Assembly: GCA_009760855.2 (NCBI GenBank)
Contig: WPIO01000047.1
Location: forward strand, 2,165,501 to 2,229,500
Direction of reading: 5' to 3'
Source: Cristatella mucedo
Lineage: Eukaryota > Bryozoa > Phylactolaemata > Cristatellidae
Length of the DNA: 64,000 bases
Within the stretch, counting starts at the first letter, position 1, and each line of letters starts with the position of its first letter. The position numbers and the translations under genes are program-made. Shown here one piece after another: positions 1-28,454 of this stretch. The notes beneath the pieces are model-generated. The model did no database searches. It saw only the letters and a list, made by a program, of their open reading frames with translations, and was not told where the DNA came from.

Positions 1-680
1 ACTGCGAGATAGCAGTCAGCGGCAAGGCGATAGTAGCTTGCGACGAAGTGCAGGCTGCCCGCGAGCGAAGCAGCGAGAGCTTCGCTGAGGCGAAGCGCAC
101 CTTCGCGAGCGTCTCGGTGCTGAGCACAGAGTAGCACAATCGCGAGATCGACTCGGCAGAGTGGAACTCCGAGAACGGCCAGGCCCAAATGAGCCGCTGT
201 GGTTTTCGAAGTGCGGGATCGGCCGGCGACGAGCGCATGCGACCGACCATCGGGGCTCGCACGGAGGTGACCTACGGGAACCGACTGACAGTGGGAGCGG
301 TGCCCCGACTTTGTGTAAAGGTGGGCAGCATCTATGACCGGTTGCTCGCGTGGGGCAAAGCTGATGTGCGCCTCCTGCGAGTGGCTGTCGCGATGCCTGC
401 ACCGCACCCAAGCCGGTCGGAGCTCGTTAATGCTAAATTAATATCCCGACAGAGCCCGAACGACGAAGCGCTGGACAAGGCACCGCTTGAGCGTTTGGTG
501 GAGTGAAACTCCTTTCCATGGTAGTGTCGTTTTTTAATTTCGGTGCCAGAGGCCCGTAAGTCACTTTGGCAAGCAAAAAAAAGTACTTTTAGTTTATATC
601 TGAGCCTGTGAGCCTGAATTTCACCTCATCCCTCTAGAAACCTTACAATAAATACTTCAATTTCACCTTAAATAATTTTG
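1..680. other. Unassigned DNA, GC-rich up to about 510
   Basis: Both strands have open frames here (189-506 plus, 16-411 minus), but neither protein is recognisable and they overlap. The GC-rich part could be a promoter or exon of a gene left of the window. Confidence 0.3.
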
Positions 681-953
681 TGTTGCAGTGTCTCCAGTGG
701 CGGCTGTTCTGGTGGGAGTCTCAAGGAGACACGGCTGGCGCACGTTCGCGGTAAATGTGACTCTGCTTTATTCCTCTCAACGTGCACATATATGAGAGCT
801 CGATCAATCGCAGCAGACGACGCGAGATATAATTTGCATTAGTGGCTCGACGCTTCGCTGCTTCAATGGCTTAACTATTGGCCACCGGCGAGGCCTGTGC
901 ATTATTTTCAGGCGCTTCTCTAATTACAGCAGAAGCCGCAGGCGCACACAACA
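681..953 (-). mobile_element. LTR-like repeat, copy 1 (possible solo LTR)
   Basis: The ends form TGTTG...CAACA. Read on the minus strand it has a CATATATG TATA-like motif (789-798) followed by AATAAA (767-772), the order expected in an LTR. Related sequence recurs at 2620-2755 and 50865-51144. No matching target duplication was found, and no internal coding region is near. Confidence 0.45.
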
Positions 954-2619
954 CAAGTCAACCCAATCTGAAATTAAAATTATCCAATTAAGATCGCAAG
1001 TAAAATCAAATTGTGAATATTTTAAGGGCTAAATAGATTTGAGAGCGGAAATAAAGAGGAAGACACTGACCTTACGATTAGTTTACAATTTATGCTTAGA
1101 CAGCCCATTCCAAAAACTTGGCTAAACCATTGCATGGATCCATCCTGATTGTTTTTCCCGCTTGTGATGGGTGTGCAGATATTTTGTGTACTTGGCAGAC
1201 GAACCAATTAGTCGCGGCAATTAAGTTGTTAACGTGAAACCAGTTCGCACAGACTTAACTAACCACGACAGCACTTTAGCAAAAAGACGTGGTGGCAAAG
1301 AATCTTCGTATGGAGAGTGCATATTTGTTTGATTGTTGCTGCATGTATCAGTGAAACGCAGGGTTGATTAACCCATCCTAGCCAAAATGAGCAACGCTCG
1401 AAATTGAGAAGTGTGTAGCAACATAGCGACCTAACGATTCGTCTATGCCCATATCAATAGCATCGTAACTGCTAAGCTAAATGCCACCAAGATTACTCAA
1501 CAGTTTTGGGTGCACGGGAGAGAGACATTAACTGATCAGGGAGCCCGGAAAATTTAGCGAAGTAGAGAGGCTTGGCCAAGTAGAGTTATCCCCGTAGCAT
1601 AAAAATCCCAGCGTATTTTGACTTCGGTTGCGGGTAAACATCTCCAGATTGATTGAACCTTAATTGGCTATTTCAAGCAGAGGGTAGCATAATATCCGAT
1701 GCTCATACGTCACTCTTATTGGTTGCTTAGATCAGGTAATGCTTCGAAGAAAACCTGTTACAATGGCAAAGGTAGCAACACAGAAGAATTGTATGCCGCC
1801 GGATCTTCAGACAGATCTAGTGTTTCACTTGAATTTAGTGTGCCATTTGATAAGGTGTGACGGGCTCTAAAAATATCGTATTGTTTTACTTTAATTCTAG
1901 TCTTATTCCTACGACTTATAATAGTCTTGGCACAATAATTTAACATATTTTGGCAGAGTTCACCAACAGAGATAGTACTTTGAAATTGTATGATGCGGCT
2001 GCCTTATATAATGCTACATTTGTGAGATCTAGTGAGTGTATCCACAAGTGGATCCGAAATTCTCGACCGGAAGAGGGCATTGGGTCGGCAAGTCGGACGA
2101 ATCCAGCGGATAGGAAATTAGCTTTTTTAGCCTCCGCAAAGCGCTGTATACTTTGTCTGCTCAATGATTGGAGAGGTAACGACGCAACTGGGTTTAATCG
2201 GCATGCCCTCTAGGCCCAACTTCTCAATCTGCAGCCCTTTCGAAATATTGATTAGGTTACACTGTTGCTTATTTGGATATTATGTAAGCGTTCTTTCAAG
2301 CGCGTGCCTTTGTCAGAAAGCTAACGGAGAGCGTATCAAACAACCGATTGGTAGCGCGCCCAATGGGGAGCGACGGAAGTCTGAAGAATTACATAAAAAC
2401 GCTCAGCTGTACCTCGATGATCAGTGTCTCAAAATAAATCTTGAGCTGGTGGCTTTCTATGATAATGAATAATTTGATAGCAAGCTCTTAGACTGACTAA
2501 ACATTTGCTTTGACTAGACACGTATCCGCCTGAAGCATTTAGTAGAACCGCTAGAAGTAAGTGGTATCGGAGGCATCAACGCACGACTAAAATGAAAGCG
2601 AGATATAAAAACACAGCAG
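954..2619. other. AT-rich intergenic DNA, nothing recognised
   Basis: Only short overlapping frames occur. No known repeat, exon or RNA was identified. Confidence 0.4.
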
Positions 2620-2755
2620 ATGAAATGAAATATAACCTGCATTAGTGGCCCGACGCTGCACTGCTTCAATGGCGTAACTATTGGTCACAGGTGAGGTATG
2701 TATATTAGTGTCAGACGCCTCGCTAACTACAGCAGAAGCCGCAGGCACACACAAC
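2620..2755 (-). mobile_element. LTR-like repeat, copy 2 (partial)
   Basis: It matches the CAACA-ending half of the 681-953 repeat: GCATTAGTGG, CTTCAATGGC, AACTATTGG, CAGCAGAAGCCGCAGGC and the CACACAACA end. The other half is absent. Confidence 0.5.
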
Positions 2756-4009
2756 AGGCGAGAAACCAAATTCCTCGCTTTGCCCCACATTGGTCCCATA
2801 TTCGGGCTACCAGCAATTACTGCAATGGCTGGTAATACGCGCAGGTCGTTTCTATCTATCAGTCTGAAGAACTTTTATATAAAATTTGAGATGCTTTTAG
2901 CAATTTCTTAATAGTTACGTCAGTAGCTGCACCACAGCCACTCCGCTATGAAACCACACCGAACTGGAAATCTTGGCATTGGAGCGTTGCTCCTTTGCGG
3001 CCTCACTCAGTCCGCTGGTTGGCCGGATGGGTTGTGGGTGGCCGCGTCACCCACAATAGTCTCGTCCCGACTACGTCGTTCTCTGGTCTACTGTTCGCGG
3101 TCGTAAGCGGAAGTGCTTCTCTTCAGCGCATACGCGTGCGTTGTACGAGGTCAGAGTAGCCCGCGAACACTGTTCGCCGCTAAGTCCACCTATTATCCTA
3201 TTAAATTTTGTGGAGAGGTTCGTGGAATCGTTTGCTACCGGCGCACGCTGTACCGCATGCACGCTCTCGCTCGTTAACCTTCCGAGCGCCACATCGACGC
3301 CGACCCCACGTAGGAACAAGTTCATAGGAGCGCCGACCAAGCGGGTACTTCAACCGCAGCAAAAAAAAACAAACTGTTTTTCCCGGGATTTTAGCGATTA
3401 TGAATCTCCGCACCGAATGAACACTATCCACAAGCCTATATTAAAGCGGTCTAGAAGGCCCCGCGTGTAGAGTCTAAAGCTACGATCCCTGCACGGTGGC
3501 TTGTTTAGCCCCGTATCCAATGAATTTTTAGCCGCAGTTCTGGAGAAAAACCTCAAAGTTACGAGCCAGAAGCAAAGAGCGCAGAAATTCTCTTGAGCAC
3601 CTATGAAGAACGGTCTCTCCCCACTCGGGTGAGCCCAAAAGTCGGCCCGGAAGGCGAGCCGCTTGGAAGTCTCTTGAGACCAACCGGTCGAAAAAATAAT
3701 CTGCACTCAAATGTCGAATGGCTGAACTTGCGCGCCACAGGCATGTCGCTCAGCAGGTTTCGTTAGTTTTGCAACGTGTGTGGAGTATTCCGGTCGCACT
3801 GGTGGAAACCGAGTTCTAGTTCACCGGGTAGGGTTTAGACTCCGGTTCGTGGGTTTGGGGTATTCCCTCGGCACAAACGGATTCTTAGTTCACCGGTTAG
3901 GGTTTAGGGTCCGGGTCGCGCTGGAGGGGACTTCCAGCGTAAATGTAGGCGGACCCGTTCACCGTCCTCGACCTCAGGACGCATTTCGTCCTTGACATTG
4001 CATGCAGCA
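2756..4009. promoter_or_regulatory. Upstream region of NUDCD1
   Basis: This 1.25 kb is moderately GC-rich. It includes a perfect 9 bp inverted repeat, TTGTGGGTG/CACCCACAA, at 3032-3056. Two imperfect copies of a block with ATTC(C), TAGTTCACCGG and TAGGGTTTAG lie at about 3785-3845 and 3862-3925. Which part is promoter or 5' UTR cannot be told from sequence alone. Confidence 0.35.
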
Positions 4010-21142
<17,133 letters not shown>

Positions 21143-21534
21143 CCGACTGCCTGACCCAGGCATCTTTTGTACTTGGCAAGGAACCAACGACTGCGTCCCG
21201 GCGGCCAAGTCGGGCAAATGTATAACGAGTCAGTGCAGCAGTGGCTGCTTCGTAAATTAATTCTGGAGCCTATTGCATGATGCGTCCACTCGATTTTAGC
21301 TACGCCTTCAAGAGAGTTGAGGAATTGCTACTCAGCTGTCCTGCATTTACTCGCGAATCGTGTCCTTCCTCTTTTTCATGCTACTCAGAACCTAGTAATA
21401 GTGCCATGACTGCTCTCATGATCGTGGTACTAGCTAGTAGGCCGGGCTGCAAGTGCCGACTCTTCTCTCATCAGTGCAAGTGGCACCCATAGTCATATTT
21501 GCATGTTTCTCTCTTATAAATAATATAAAAATAT

Positions 21535-21655
21535 AATTCGCTTGTAACCGCTCTAAATAACTTAATCTTTATTCAGGCGCTGCTTCACATATGCCGCAAA
21601 GCCCTGATCCCACGACCTTGGTCATCAAATGCATTCACTTTAATCTGGTTAGCCC
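21535..21655 (-). mobile_element. SINE-1, minus orientation
   Basis: CGCTTGTAACCGCTCTAAAT, TTTATTCAGGCGCTG, CATATGCCGCAAAGCCC and ATCCCACGACC. The box B is partly decayed. Confidence 0.6.
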
Positions 21656-21867
21656 CTGAGCTTTGTTCGAATGCAAAAGTGCTGCACTTAGAGAGTTGCC
21701 TTACACTGACGCCGATGTGGAACCAAGAGGTTTACACCTAGAAGCCTTGGGCAAACTGAGCACCATTGACTGTGGGTTGTGTGTGATCTGCTTCTCTGCA
21801 TTCAATCCTCTAGCTGTGAGTGTCCACAGTAAAGAAGAGAAGCTGACTCACAGGCCTCATTTGTACT

Positions 21868-21975
21868 GCTGCAGAAGAACCTTGACAGCAATGAGCCTGC
21901 TTACAGCTGGCAATAAAGAATTCAATGCATCAGGATTCGAACCCTCACCATGAATCGTGAAGTGTGAGCACGGTA
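21868..21975 (-). mobile_element. SINE-2 fragment, minus orientation
   Basis: CAGAAGAACCTTGACAGCAA, TGGCAATAAAGAATTC and GGATTCGAACCCTCACC correspond to the SINE-2 body and box B complement. Confidence 0.6.
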
Positions 21976-22414
21976 CTGATGGACCATGCGTCATGCTGCA
22001 TGCACCCCATGCTTCTGCAAAGGCACCATATTGCCTAGAGAATTTGAATGTTTTCATGCCCTTCAACAAAGTTAGTTTCTTTAATCCCAACAGCTTGGTC
22101 GCCCAAGTAAGTATATTCACATTTTTTTTGCCGACCGGCAGGGCTTCGTGGGTGCCAGCTAGTCAGAAGATGTCTCATTTGTGAAGTTGTCCGTCTGAGT
22201 TTCTCGTTCGTTACTAAATAGCCACGGTCTGCCGACCGTTTGTTAACTGCACTCCCTGATAGTATAGTGTCAGATAGGTTTTGGACTAGTAACACTTTTA
22301 ATGCAGCTGAACCTTATTTATACATAGCTATCACAATCAATTAAAAGTGATATTGCAGTTCGAGAAAGACAGACTAGCATCTCCTACTGTCCTGGCTAGT
22401 TTTAAACCGCTGCG

Positions 22415-22590
22415 TCGGACACCAGATCCAGGAAGTCTTGTCATACTCGGCACGTGCATTCCGTGCCACATGCTAGGATCTTTGCATGGTGGTTGCTAGG
22501 ATCGGACACCAGATCCAGAGAGTCGTGTCATACTCGGCATGTTCATCCCGTGCCGAATGGTAGAATCATTGTTCGCATGTTGCTAGGATC
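22415..22590 (+). repeat. Tandem duplication, two units of about 87 bp
   Basis: TCGGACACCAGATCCAG begins at 22415 and again at 22502. Both units carry GTCATACTCGGCA and end near TGTTGCTAGGATC. They have diverged noticeably. Confidence 0.85.
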
Positions 22591-22748
22591 AGTGCTGTTG
22601 TCGTGCTTTGCCTCTAACATCGTGCCACACACGGTATCGGTCTAGTTTGCTCCCTGGAGGTTGGCTCTAACGAGCCTGCTGGAAGTCTTGCAGCCGATGC
22701 TTTTATACTGGGTTGCAAGTGTCAACGTGTCATCATCAACTGCTAACC

Positions 22749-22931
22749 CAGCGGCTCTCAACCTGTGGGTCGTGACGCCTTAAGGGGTTGAACAAGCCGT
22801 TCACATGGGTCGCCAAAGGCCATCGGAAAATATGAGTTCTTCATTTCGCACACAATAATTGTATGGTTGGGGTCGCCACAACATGAACTGTTTTAAAGGG
22901 TCGCAGCATTAGGAAAGGTTGGGAACCACTG
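22749..22931 (+). mobile_element. SPIN-like hAT miniature inverted-repeat element
   Basis: The 183 bp element has termini CAGCGGCTCTCAACC and GGTTGGGAACCACTG, which are imperfect inverted repeats. The inside reads GTGGGTCGTGACGCC, GGGTCGCCAAAGGCCATCGG, GTATGGTTGGGGTCGCCACA and AAAGGGTCGCAGCATTAGG, the order seen in non-autonomous SPIN (Space Invader, hAT superfamily) elements. The flanking 8-mers TGCTAACC and GGCTAACA share the central six bases, as expected of a mutated 8 bp hAT target duplication. It has no coding capacity. Confidence 0.88.
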
Positions 22932-22941
22932 GGCTAACAGG

Positions 22942-22961
22942 TATATATATATATATATATA
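22942..22961 (+). repeat. (TA)n short microsatellite
   Basis: About ten TA units immediately after the SPIN-like element. Confidence 0.85.
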
Positions 22962-23699
22962 TGTGTGTTTCCATCCGATGCAGCACACAGCCATTAGGAG
23001 TAAAAGTGCTTGTTGAGGTGACAAGCTTTCTCTCAATGGCTTGATTAAAGCTGGAACGACTTTTGTTGCCCATTCGGCAGCACACAGCTCTCATCTCACA
23101 CAAGGTCTTTGCCTATTGTTCAGCTGGGGCCTTGTAATGCTTCGCCAGCTGTACATTGACCCTGTTTGAACCAACTATAGTGGGTGGACAGCCCATCGGG
23201 GGGGGGGGTGCGGCCCGATTGGACTTCCTTAAGGTCCTTTGCCCTTTCACGGCTCGTTTGAATTCTTACCTTCTCATGCTAGTCAGCAGGATCTAGTGCC
23301 AGACCAAATGCCCAAGCAGCCGTAGGGCAACACAATGTTGGAAAGGCAGTGGATAATGTCTCGTGAAATGCACGAGGACGTATAGTTAATATTGAAGCAT
23401 GGAATAATCGAACATTTCGCATGAAATAAAACCCACTGGCAGACCTAGCATCTGCTGAAATGTATTTTCTTGCATTTATGCAAACAGTTGCTCTTCGGCC
23501 GTCTTAGGTGGTATATGGGAACTTACCTGCTGCGCTTTGATTCTAAACTTTTATCGTGCTGAAAGCCTTCCAGGTCTTTATTGGTCTGAGAGCTCTGCAC
23601 TTTAAGTAGCTCCATGAAATGCTTCCTTGCCACACCGGAAATCAGTTGATACCCAGACGGAGGCTGGGCTGACGTTACTCACCTTTCTTGCATGCCTGT
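22962..23699. other. Intergenic DNA, nothing recognised
   Basis: A G-run lies near 23200. There is no repeat or coding match. Confidence 0.4.
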
Positions 23700-23704
23700 A
23701 AGTA

Positions 23705-24720
23705 ATATAATGTATCTCCGTCTGTAACTCACACAAAGTCACAAAAAATGTGGGTGTTACGCAGGAGTGTTTTGTATAGTGCTCTCACAGCCTAAGCGGC
23801 TTTCGGTACGCATTCGGTAGCCAACAGACTTCGTCTCACGCAACAAAGAGAAAGTGGGAAGCAGAGCAGAGTCAGGAGAGCAGTTAAGGTAGTGATTAGC
23901 ATAGTAGTAGCAGCTCAGGTCCACTGAAAAGGATGAGCCGTAGTCGGCAGCTAGAGAGTAGTTGTCGTTTCGTAAGAACTGTGGAAGCAAGTTCCACAGT
24001 CTAGGACCTGCAGAGCTAAAGCTTCTGTCGCCACCGGTCTTTAAGCAGAGGAATGGAACAGCTAGTTTATAGTTCACGCAGGACCTGAGGGCACGAAGAG
24101 ACTGAAATTGGTGCAGCAATTCAGCTAGGTACAAAGGAGCCAAGCCGTGGTGGGCCTTGTGGTTCAGCATAAAAACTTTGTTCTGTATCTGTTGCTCAAC
24201 AGGCAGCCATCTTAGCTCTTTTAGCAAAGGAGACACTTCTTCAAACCTCTGTGACTTAAAGACTAGCCTTCTGCCATATTCATTGTCAGCTGCAGTGGCC
24301 TAGTTGCCTTCTTTGGTAGCCCAGCCAAAAGGGAATTACAATAATCAAGCCGAGACAGAACCAAGGAGCTAGTTAAATTTTGTGCAAGCCACTGGAAGAC
24401 AGCTTCTAATCTTGGATAGGGATCTGGCGTGATGGCTAGCTGTAGAAGCAGTCTTCTGAATTAAGCTTTTAAAATTTAGGCAACTGTCAGAAACACCTAA
24501 ATTTCGAATACGTGGTGGTCACACAACAGCATCACCTATTAGAAGAGCAACGCCTTTTAATCCAGCCACACGTTTAGGGTGTGCTATGAGCAGCAGTTCG
24601 GTTTTATCGTCATTTAGTTTCAAGAAATTTTCCGACATCCAGGATCAAATTTCGGCAAGGAAAGCACGAAGTTTCTTAGTTGCTGCAGCAGATTCTGACG
24701 GTTCTCAATACGCAGGCCAT
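23705..24720 (-). mobile_element. LINE family B, minus orientation
   Basis: The plus-strand start AATATAATGTATCTCCGTC is the inverted tail. Minus frame 24236-23757 gives [15 protein letters not shown] and AVPFLCLKTGGDRSFSSAG. Positions 24260-24720 continue upstream with decay. Confidence 0.88.
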
Positions 24721-25014
24721 GGCAGGCCTCATGGTTGCAGCTCTGCATCTATTTGCATCAAAAACACGCGAAGTCTGACACTCTGCCTGCATTTGGCTCG
24801 GGAAGGTAGCAGTCATTTAAAACCAATGATATAACCAAGGTGTTGAGAGCAGGGTAATGGAATCTCAACAGTTCCATCAGCAGAGCACTGACCCGGAAAA
24901 ACCAGAGGTTGTGGGATCATTACCAATCGAGGTGGAGTGTTTCTGCTCAGTTCCACAGCAGCCTGCCTACGGTGTTCTATATTCAAATGGCAACCGCATG
25001 GCCTCTTCTCTGTA

Positions 25015-25276
25015 ATGCCATTGGATTTGGGGCACAAGTGCATGTAGTTTTTCGTAGTGAGTTGACACAACCATAGTACATGCAAGATGTTTTAATTGCT
25101 TAACGACTTATTAAATCTTCTGGCAGCTCAACATCATGGCACGGCAATGCCATTGGATTTGGGGCACAAGTGCATGTAGTTTTTCGTAGTGAGTTGACAC
25201 AACCATAATACATGCAAGATGTTTCAATTGCTTAACGATTCACTTATTAAATCTTCTGGGAGCTCAACATCATGGG
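25015..25276 (+). repeat. Tandem duplication, two units of about 132 bp
   Basis: ATGCCATTGGATTTGGGGC begins at 25015 and again at 25147. Units are nearly identical apart from a few substitutions and a 5-base indel near the end, so the duplication is fairly recent. Confidence 0.93.
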
Positions 25277-25579
25277 CAACACCACTACTGACCACAATAC
25301 CCGTCCATAATGGCAGACGGAGTCGAGAAAAAGAAATCTTGATGGGTAGGGTGACATTTATGTGATCTTAGATAGTCTGTGCTTTTTTGCTGACCTCGGC
25401 AGCACTTGATACTAATGATCGCCGATTCCCTCTTGAGCACTGCTCATCTTGCATGGCCATGACTGACACGGCACTGCAATAGTTCAGGTCTACTCTCAGG
25501 GGTAGACTTCAGGGAATTGATGTTAACCGGCAATAGTCACCCAATGAGCATTAAAGAGTGGGCAGTTTAATGGCCCCGT

Positions 25580-26755
25580 GCTTGGTTGGTCTCTTTTCAG
25601 TATGTATACTCTCCCACTTGACCAATGCCACTGACAGTCACAAGCACTTTCATTTTTATGCAGAGAGGCATCAAAGCACAATTACAGACGTTAGACATGG
25701 GTACCTTTGCTTTGATCCCTCCCAGCCTTCGAGCACCTCGAATTCTCTCAACTTTGTTGCTGCATGTATTCATGACATCTGCACATGGGGGCAGCAAATT
25801 TTCTAAAACTAAAGGATGCTAAAACTAACTTACTAGTTGTGGGCAAACCCAGCGTGCTTCAGATATTGAAAAGGCTGCCGCTCAAAATTGGCTCTGCCAG
25901 CATATCTCTTGTTGAATCAGCTCGAAATCTAAGTGTCATGTTCCCAAAGTGACCTCTCGTTAGACGACCACATCAGCTCCACAATCAAGTCTGCCTACTT
26001 TCAGCTACATAACATTGCTAAAATTTGGGCTTTTTAGTTAGGAATACCACGTCTAAGTTGGTCCATGCATTTGTGACGCTCCGTCTTGACTTCTGTAACT
26101 CACTGCTTGCTGGCCTACCGGCATGTGCAATCAGGTGCTTACAGCTAGTGCAGAACTCTGCACCTAGGCTTGTCTGTCGTGAGCATCGCAGTTGCCACAT
26201 CACACCACTTCTTGCCGACCTGCACTGGCTACCAGTCAAGCAACAGATCGACTTCAAGGTTTTGTCGCTCACTTTTAGGTCACTTCATTCTGTGGCTCCA
26301 GCCTATCTCTCAGATCTACTCAACCAGGCCAAGCATCGTAACACCTGCTATTCGGAATTCAACAGTTTACCAATCCCTCGTACAAACCTCAAATCCTTTG
26401 GAGACCGTGCATTTAGTACGTATGGAACTCACTCCCGAATTGCGTCAGAACATCCCCTGACTTGACCTCATTTAAGAAGAACTTAAATCACACTTTTTTA
26501 GGACAGCATTTTGTGGATCCCCGTGATTCGTCCTTCATGTGCTTATGTGTGCTGACACTGTGCATGGTGCCACTATTCACACTTGCATGCTGGCCCTGTG
26601 CATGTCACCCCTAACCATGTTATTCATGTTTATCAAGCATGATATTATTCACCATTCAATCGCGTTTCTTTTTGCAGCAAATGTAAAGCACCTAGAAAGA
26701 GATTGAGTTCTCTGAGGGCACTTTATCAAGTGCATTATCATTATTTTTATTATTA
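25580..26755 (+). mobile_element. LINE family A copy, decayed
   Basis: CACTTTCATTTTTATGCAGA corresponds to the FHFYADD region with damage. Later frames give [20 protein letters not shown] and LADLHWLPVKQQIDFKV. The end is a 3' UTR with GTAAAGCACCTAGAAAGAG and (ATT)n. Confidence 0.88.
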
Positions 26756-26759
26756 TTAA

Positions 26760-27105
26760 TTTACTCAACATCCTTTCCGCTGACATTCGTACTTTGATGG
26801 TAGCAAACTGTCTCGAATTGAATGACAATAACACCCACCTACTAGTTGTTTGCCAACCTAGTGTCACAATTAAAAACATTATCCTCAAATGGGCCAGTAC
26901 ATCTTATGCAGCATTTTCGAGAAATCTAACCTGTTCCAAAGTGGCCTGCTTAGACAGCCCATACCACACCCAAAGTAGTCCACGTATGTACAGCCTGGTT
27001 TCGACTTCTGTAAGTCACTAGTGGCAAGTCTTCCGGCTTATGCAATAAGGTGCTTACAGTTTGTGGCAAACTATGCAGCTAGGCTTGGCTGTCGCGAACA
27101 ATAGG
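26760..27105 (+). mobile_element. Degenerate LINE fragment abutting the previous copy
   Basis: VANCLELNDN and LLVVCQPSVTI resemble the family [22 protein letters not shown], with many differences. Confidence 0.6.
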
Positions 27106-27437
27106 GTTCAACTAACTTTATACAGAATCTTAAATCGAGGCTACGGCTAGAGCTCGAGCATGCCATTTTTCTCTTTGCGTCTACCTTCCAAGAGGGGGTG
27201 GGGCAAATTCTGATTCCCGCGTACAGTACATCGGCTGTCAAGTCATTCCCAAGTCAAACAGCTCCTACAGAGATCGCACTTCCGGATATTTATTGCGAAG
27301 TTAGAATGACACAAACAAGAACGACAGCACACAATATAGACTCGAGTGTGAATGCCGCGCTGAAGGCAACCGATTCGGCTAAAGAGCCGAGCGGGAGAGG
27401 GTGGGGCTGGCGGTGCAGATCGACTGCATCACCTCAC

Positions 27438-28063
27438 CTCCAAACTCTCGATATGAAACGCCACAAGCCTGAAGCGCCGCCGACGCTGCTTAGCTCCGGT
27501 TTGGACGAGCCGGCGTCGCTCGGGTTCGTCGGCGAAGCGAGCTGCTGCAACTTCATGTGTTCCACGGTCTCGTCGAGCTCAATGCTGTGCCGGTCAGGCT
27601 TGTCGCGTGCGAAGTCGTACGAAGATTCTGCTTCCACTTCTCGGCTCGAATCGCTGCTCTCTGTGAAATTGCCCTCGAGCTCTTTTTTCGGCAGCTGTCC
27701 TACGGGCCTCGTAAGCGGTCCGGCGTGGCTCACTCGTCCTTCCTTACGCAGCCGAGTCGGCTGCCGGTTGTGGACCAATATTACGAAAAACGCACTGCAG
27801 CCTCTGGCAGCGCCTTTAGATCCTCTGAACAGCAGGCGAGGACCTACTTTCCATCTTCGCCTGTGTACGAAGAACGTAAACTTCGAGGTACTAACTTTGT
27901 CGGCGAAGCTCCCCGTCACATTCAAGCTGCGCAGCAAAAGCTGTGCGTGGTGATTGAGTTCTGCAGAAACGGCTTCCTTGCATACGAAGCGGCATTTGAA
28001 AACCGAACTTCCTTTTCGCACGAGACGATAGCACTGGCCTGGTAAATCCCTCTGAAGGTCCAT
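27438..28063 (-). CDS. Unrecognised gene, probable first coding exon
   Basis: An ATG at 28063 opens 208 codons and two bases on the minus strand. Just before the in-frame stop there is a strong donor, GAG|GTGAGG, at 27438/27437. I do not recognise the protein. Its N-terminal half is basic with Cys and Phe (QCYRLVRKGSSVFKCRFVC; FTFFVHRRRWKVGPRLLF). The C-terminal part is acidic and serine-rich, like a disordered tail (KKELEGNFTESSDSSREVE; DRHSIELDETVEHMKLQQL). No signal peptide or membrane helix is evident. It starts about 230 bp from the ATG of SLC7A6OS in divergent orientation, so the two probably share a promoter. Long frames are also open on the plus strand (27198-27953 and 27557-28045). 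The minus reading is preferred for its ATG, its donor and its ordinary-looking codon choice. No downstream exon was found below 27438. Confidence 0.5.
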
Positions 28064-28292
28064 GCGCCTCCACTGGCTGAATCATTCGACCAGCAGACTT
28101 CACAACAGAGGTTTCCAGAAGGAGAGGTAAACATAGCGTTTATTTGTCGTATATAACTATATGGTACATTTTAAATAATTATATCAGCTACATATTTATC
28201 TGAAAAATTAAATTATTTTACCGGAAAGCCCTTAGGAAGTAGGTTAGTATGTCCGGCAAAGTGGTAACCTTGAACTTAAAATAATCATAAGC
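28064..28292. promoter_or_regulatory. Likely bidirectional promoter between divergent genes
   Basis: These 229 bases separate the minus-strand ATG at 28063 from the SLC7A6OS ATG at 28293. The segment is AT-rich in the middle and has no repeat copy that I recognise. No clear TATA box is placed usefully for either gene. The promoter role is inferred from spacing only. Confidence 0.45.
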
Positions 28293-28454
28293 ATGGCTGC
28301 CGTGGTGCGAGTGAAGCGACGGCTCTCCGAGGATCCTGTCGACAGACTAGTCATCGCATGCAAAAAACAAAAGTCTGCCTCTAATTTTGATAACCAACCT
28401 GAAGAACCGCTGGTGAAAGAAGTATTTAAGTTTGCTGGGACTATTCATAAGAAG
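28293..28454 (+). CDS. SLC7A6OS: SLC7A6OS exon 1
   Basis: It holds the start codon and 54 codons, with [19 protein letters not shown] and CKKQKS, followed by the donor GTATTA in phase 0. Confidence 0.95.

Noticed and set aside
27198-27953. 251-codon plus frame opposite the divergent gene candidate
   Set aside because: No recognisable domain, and composition resembles a reverse reading (Ser/Leu/Arg-rich). It was kept only as an alternative to the minus exon.
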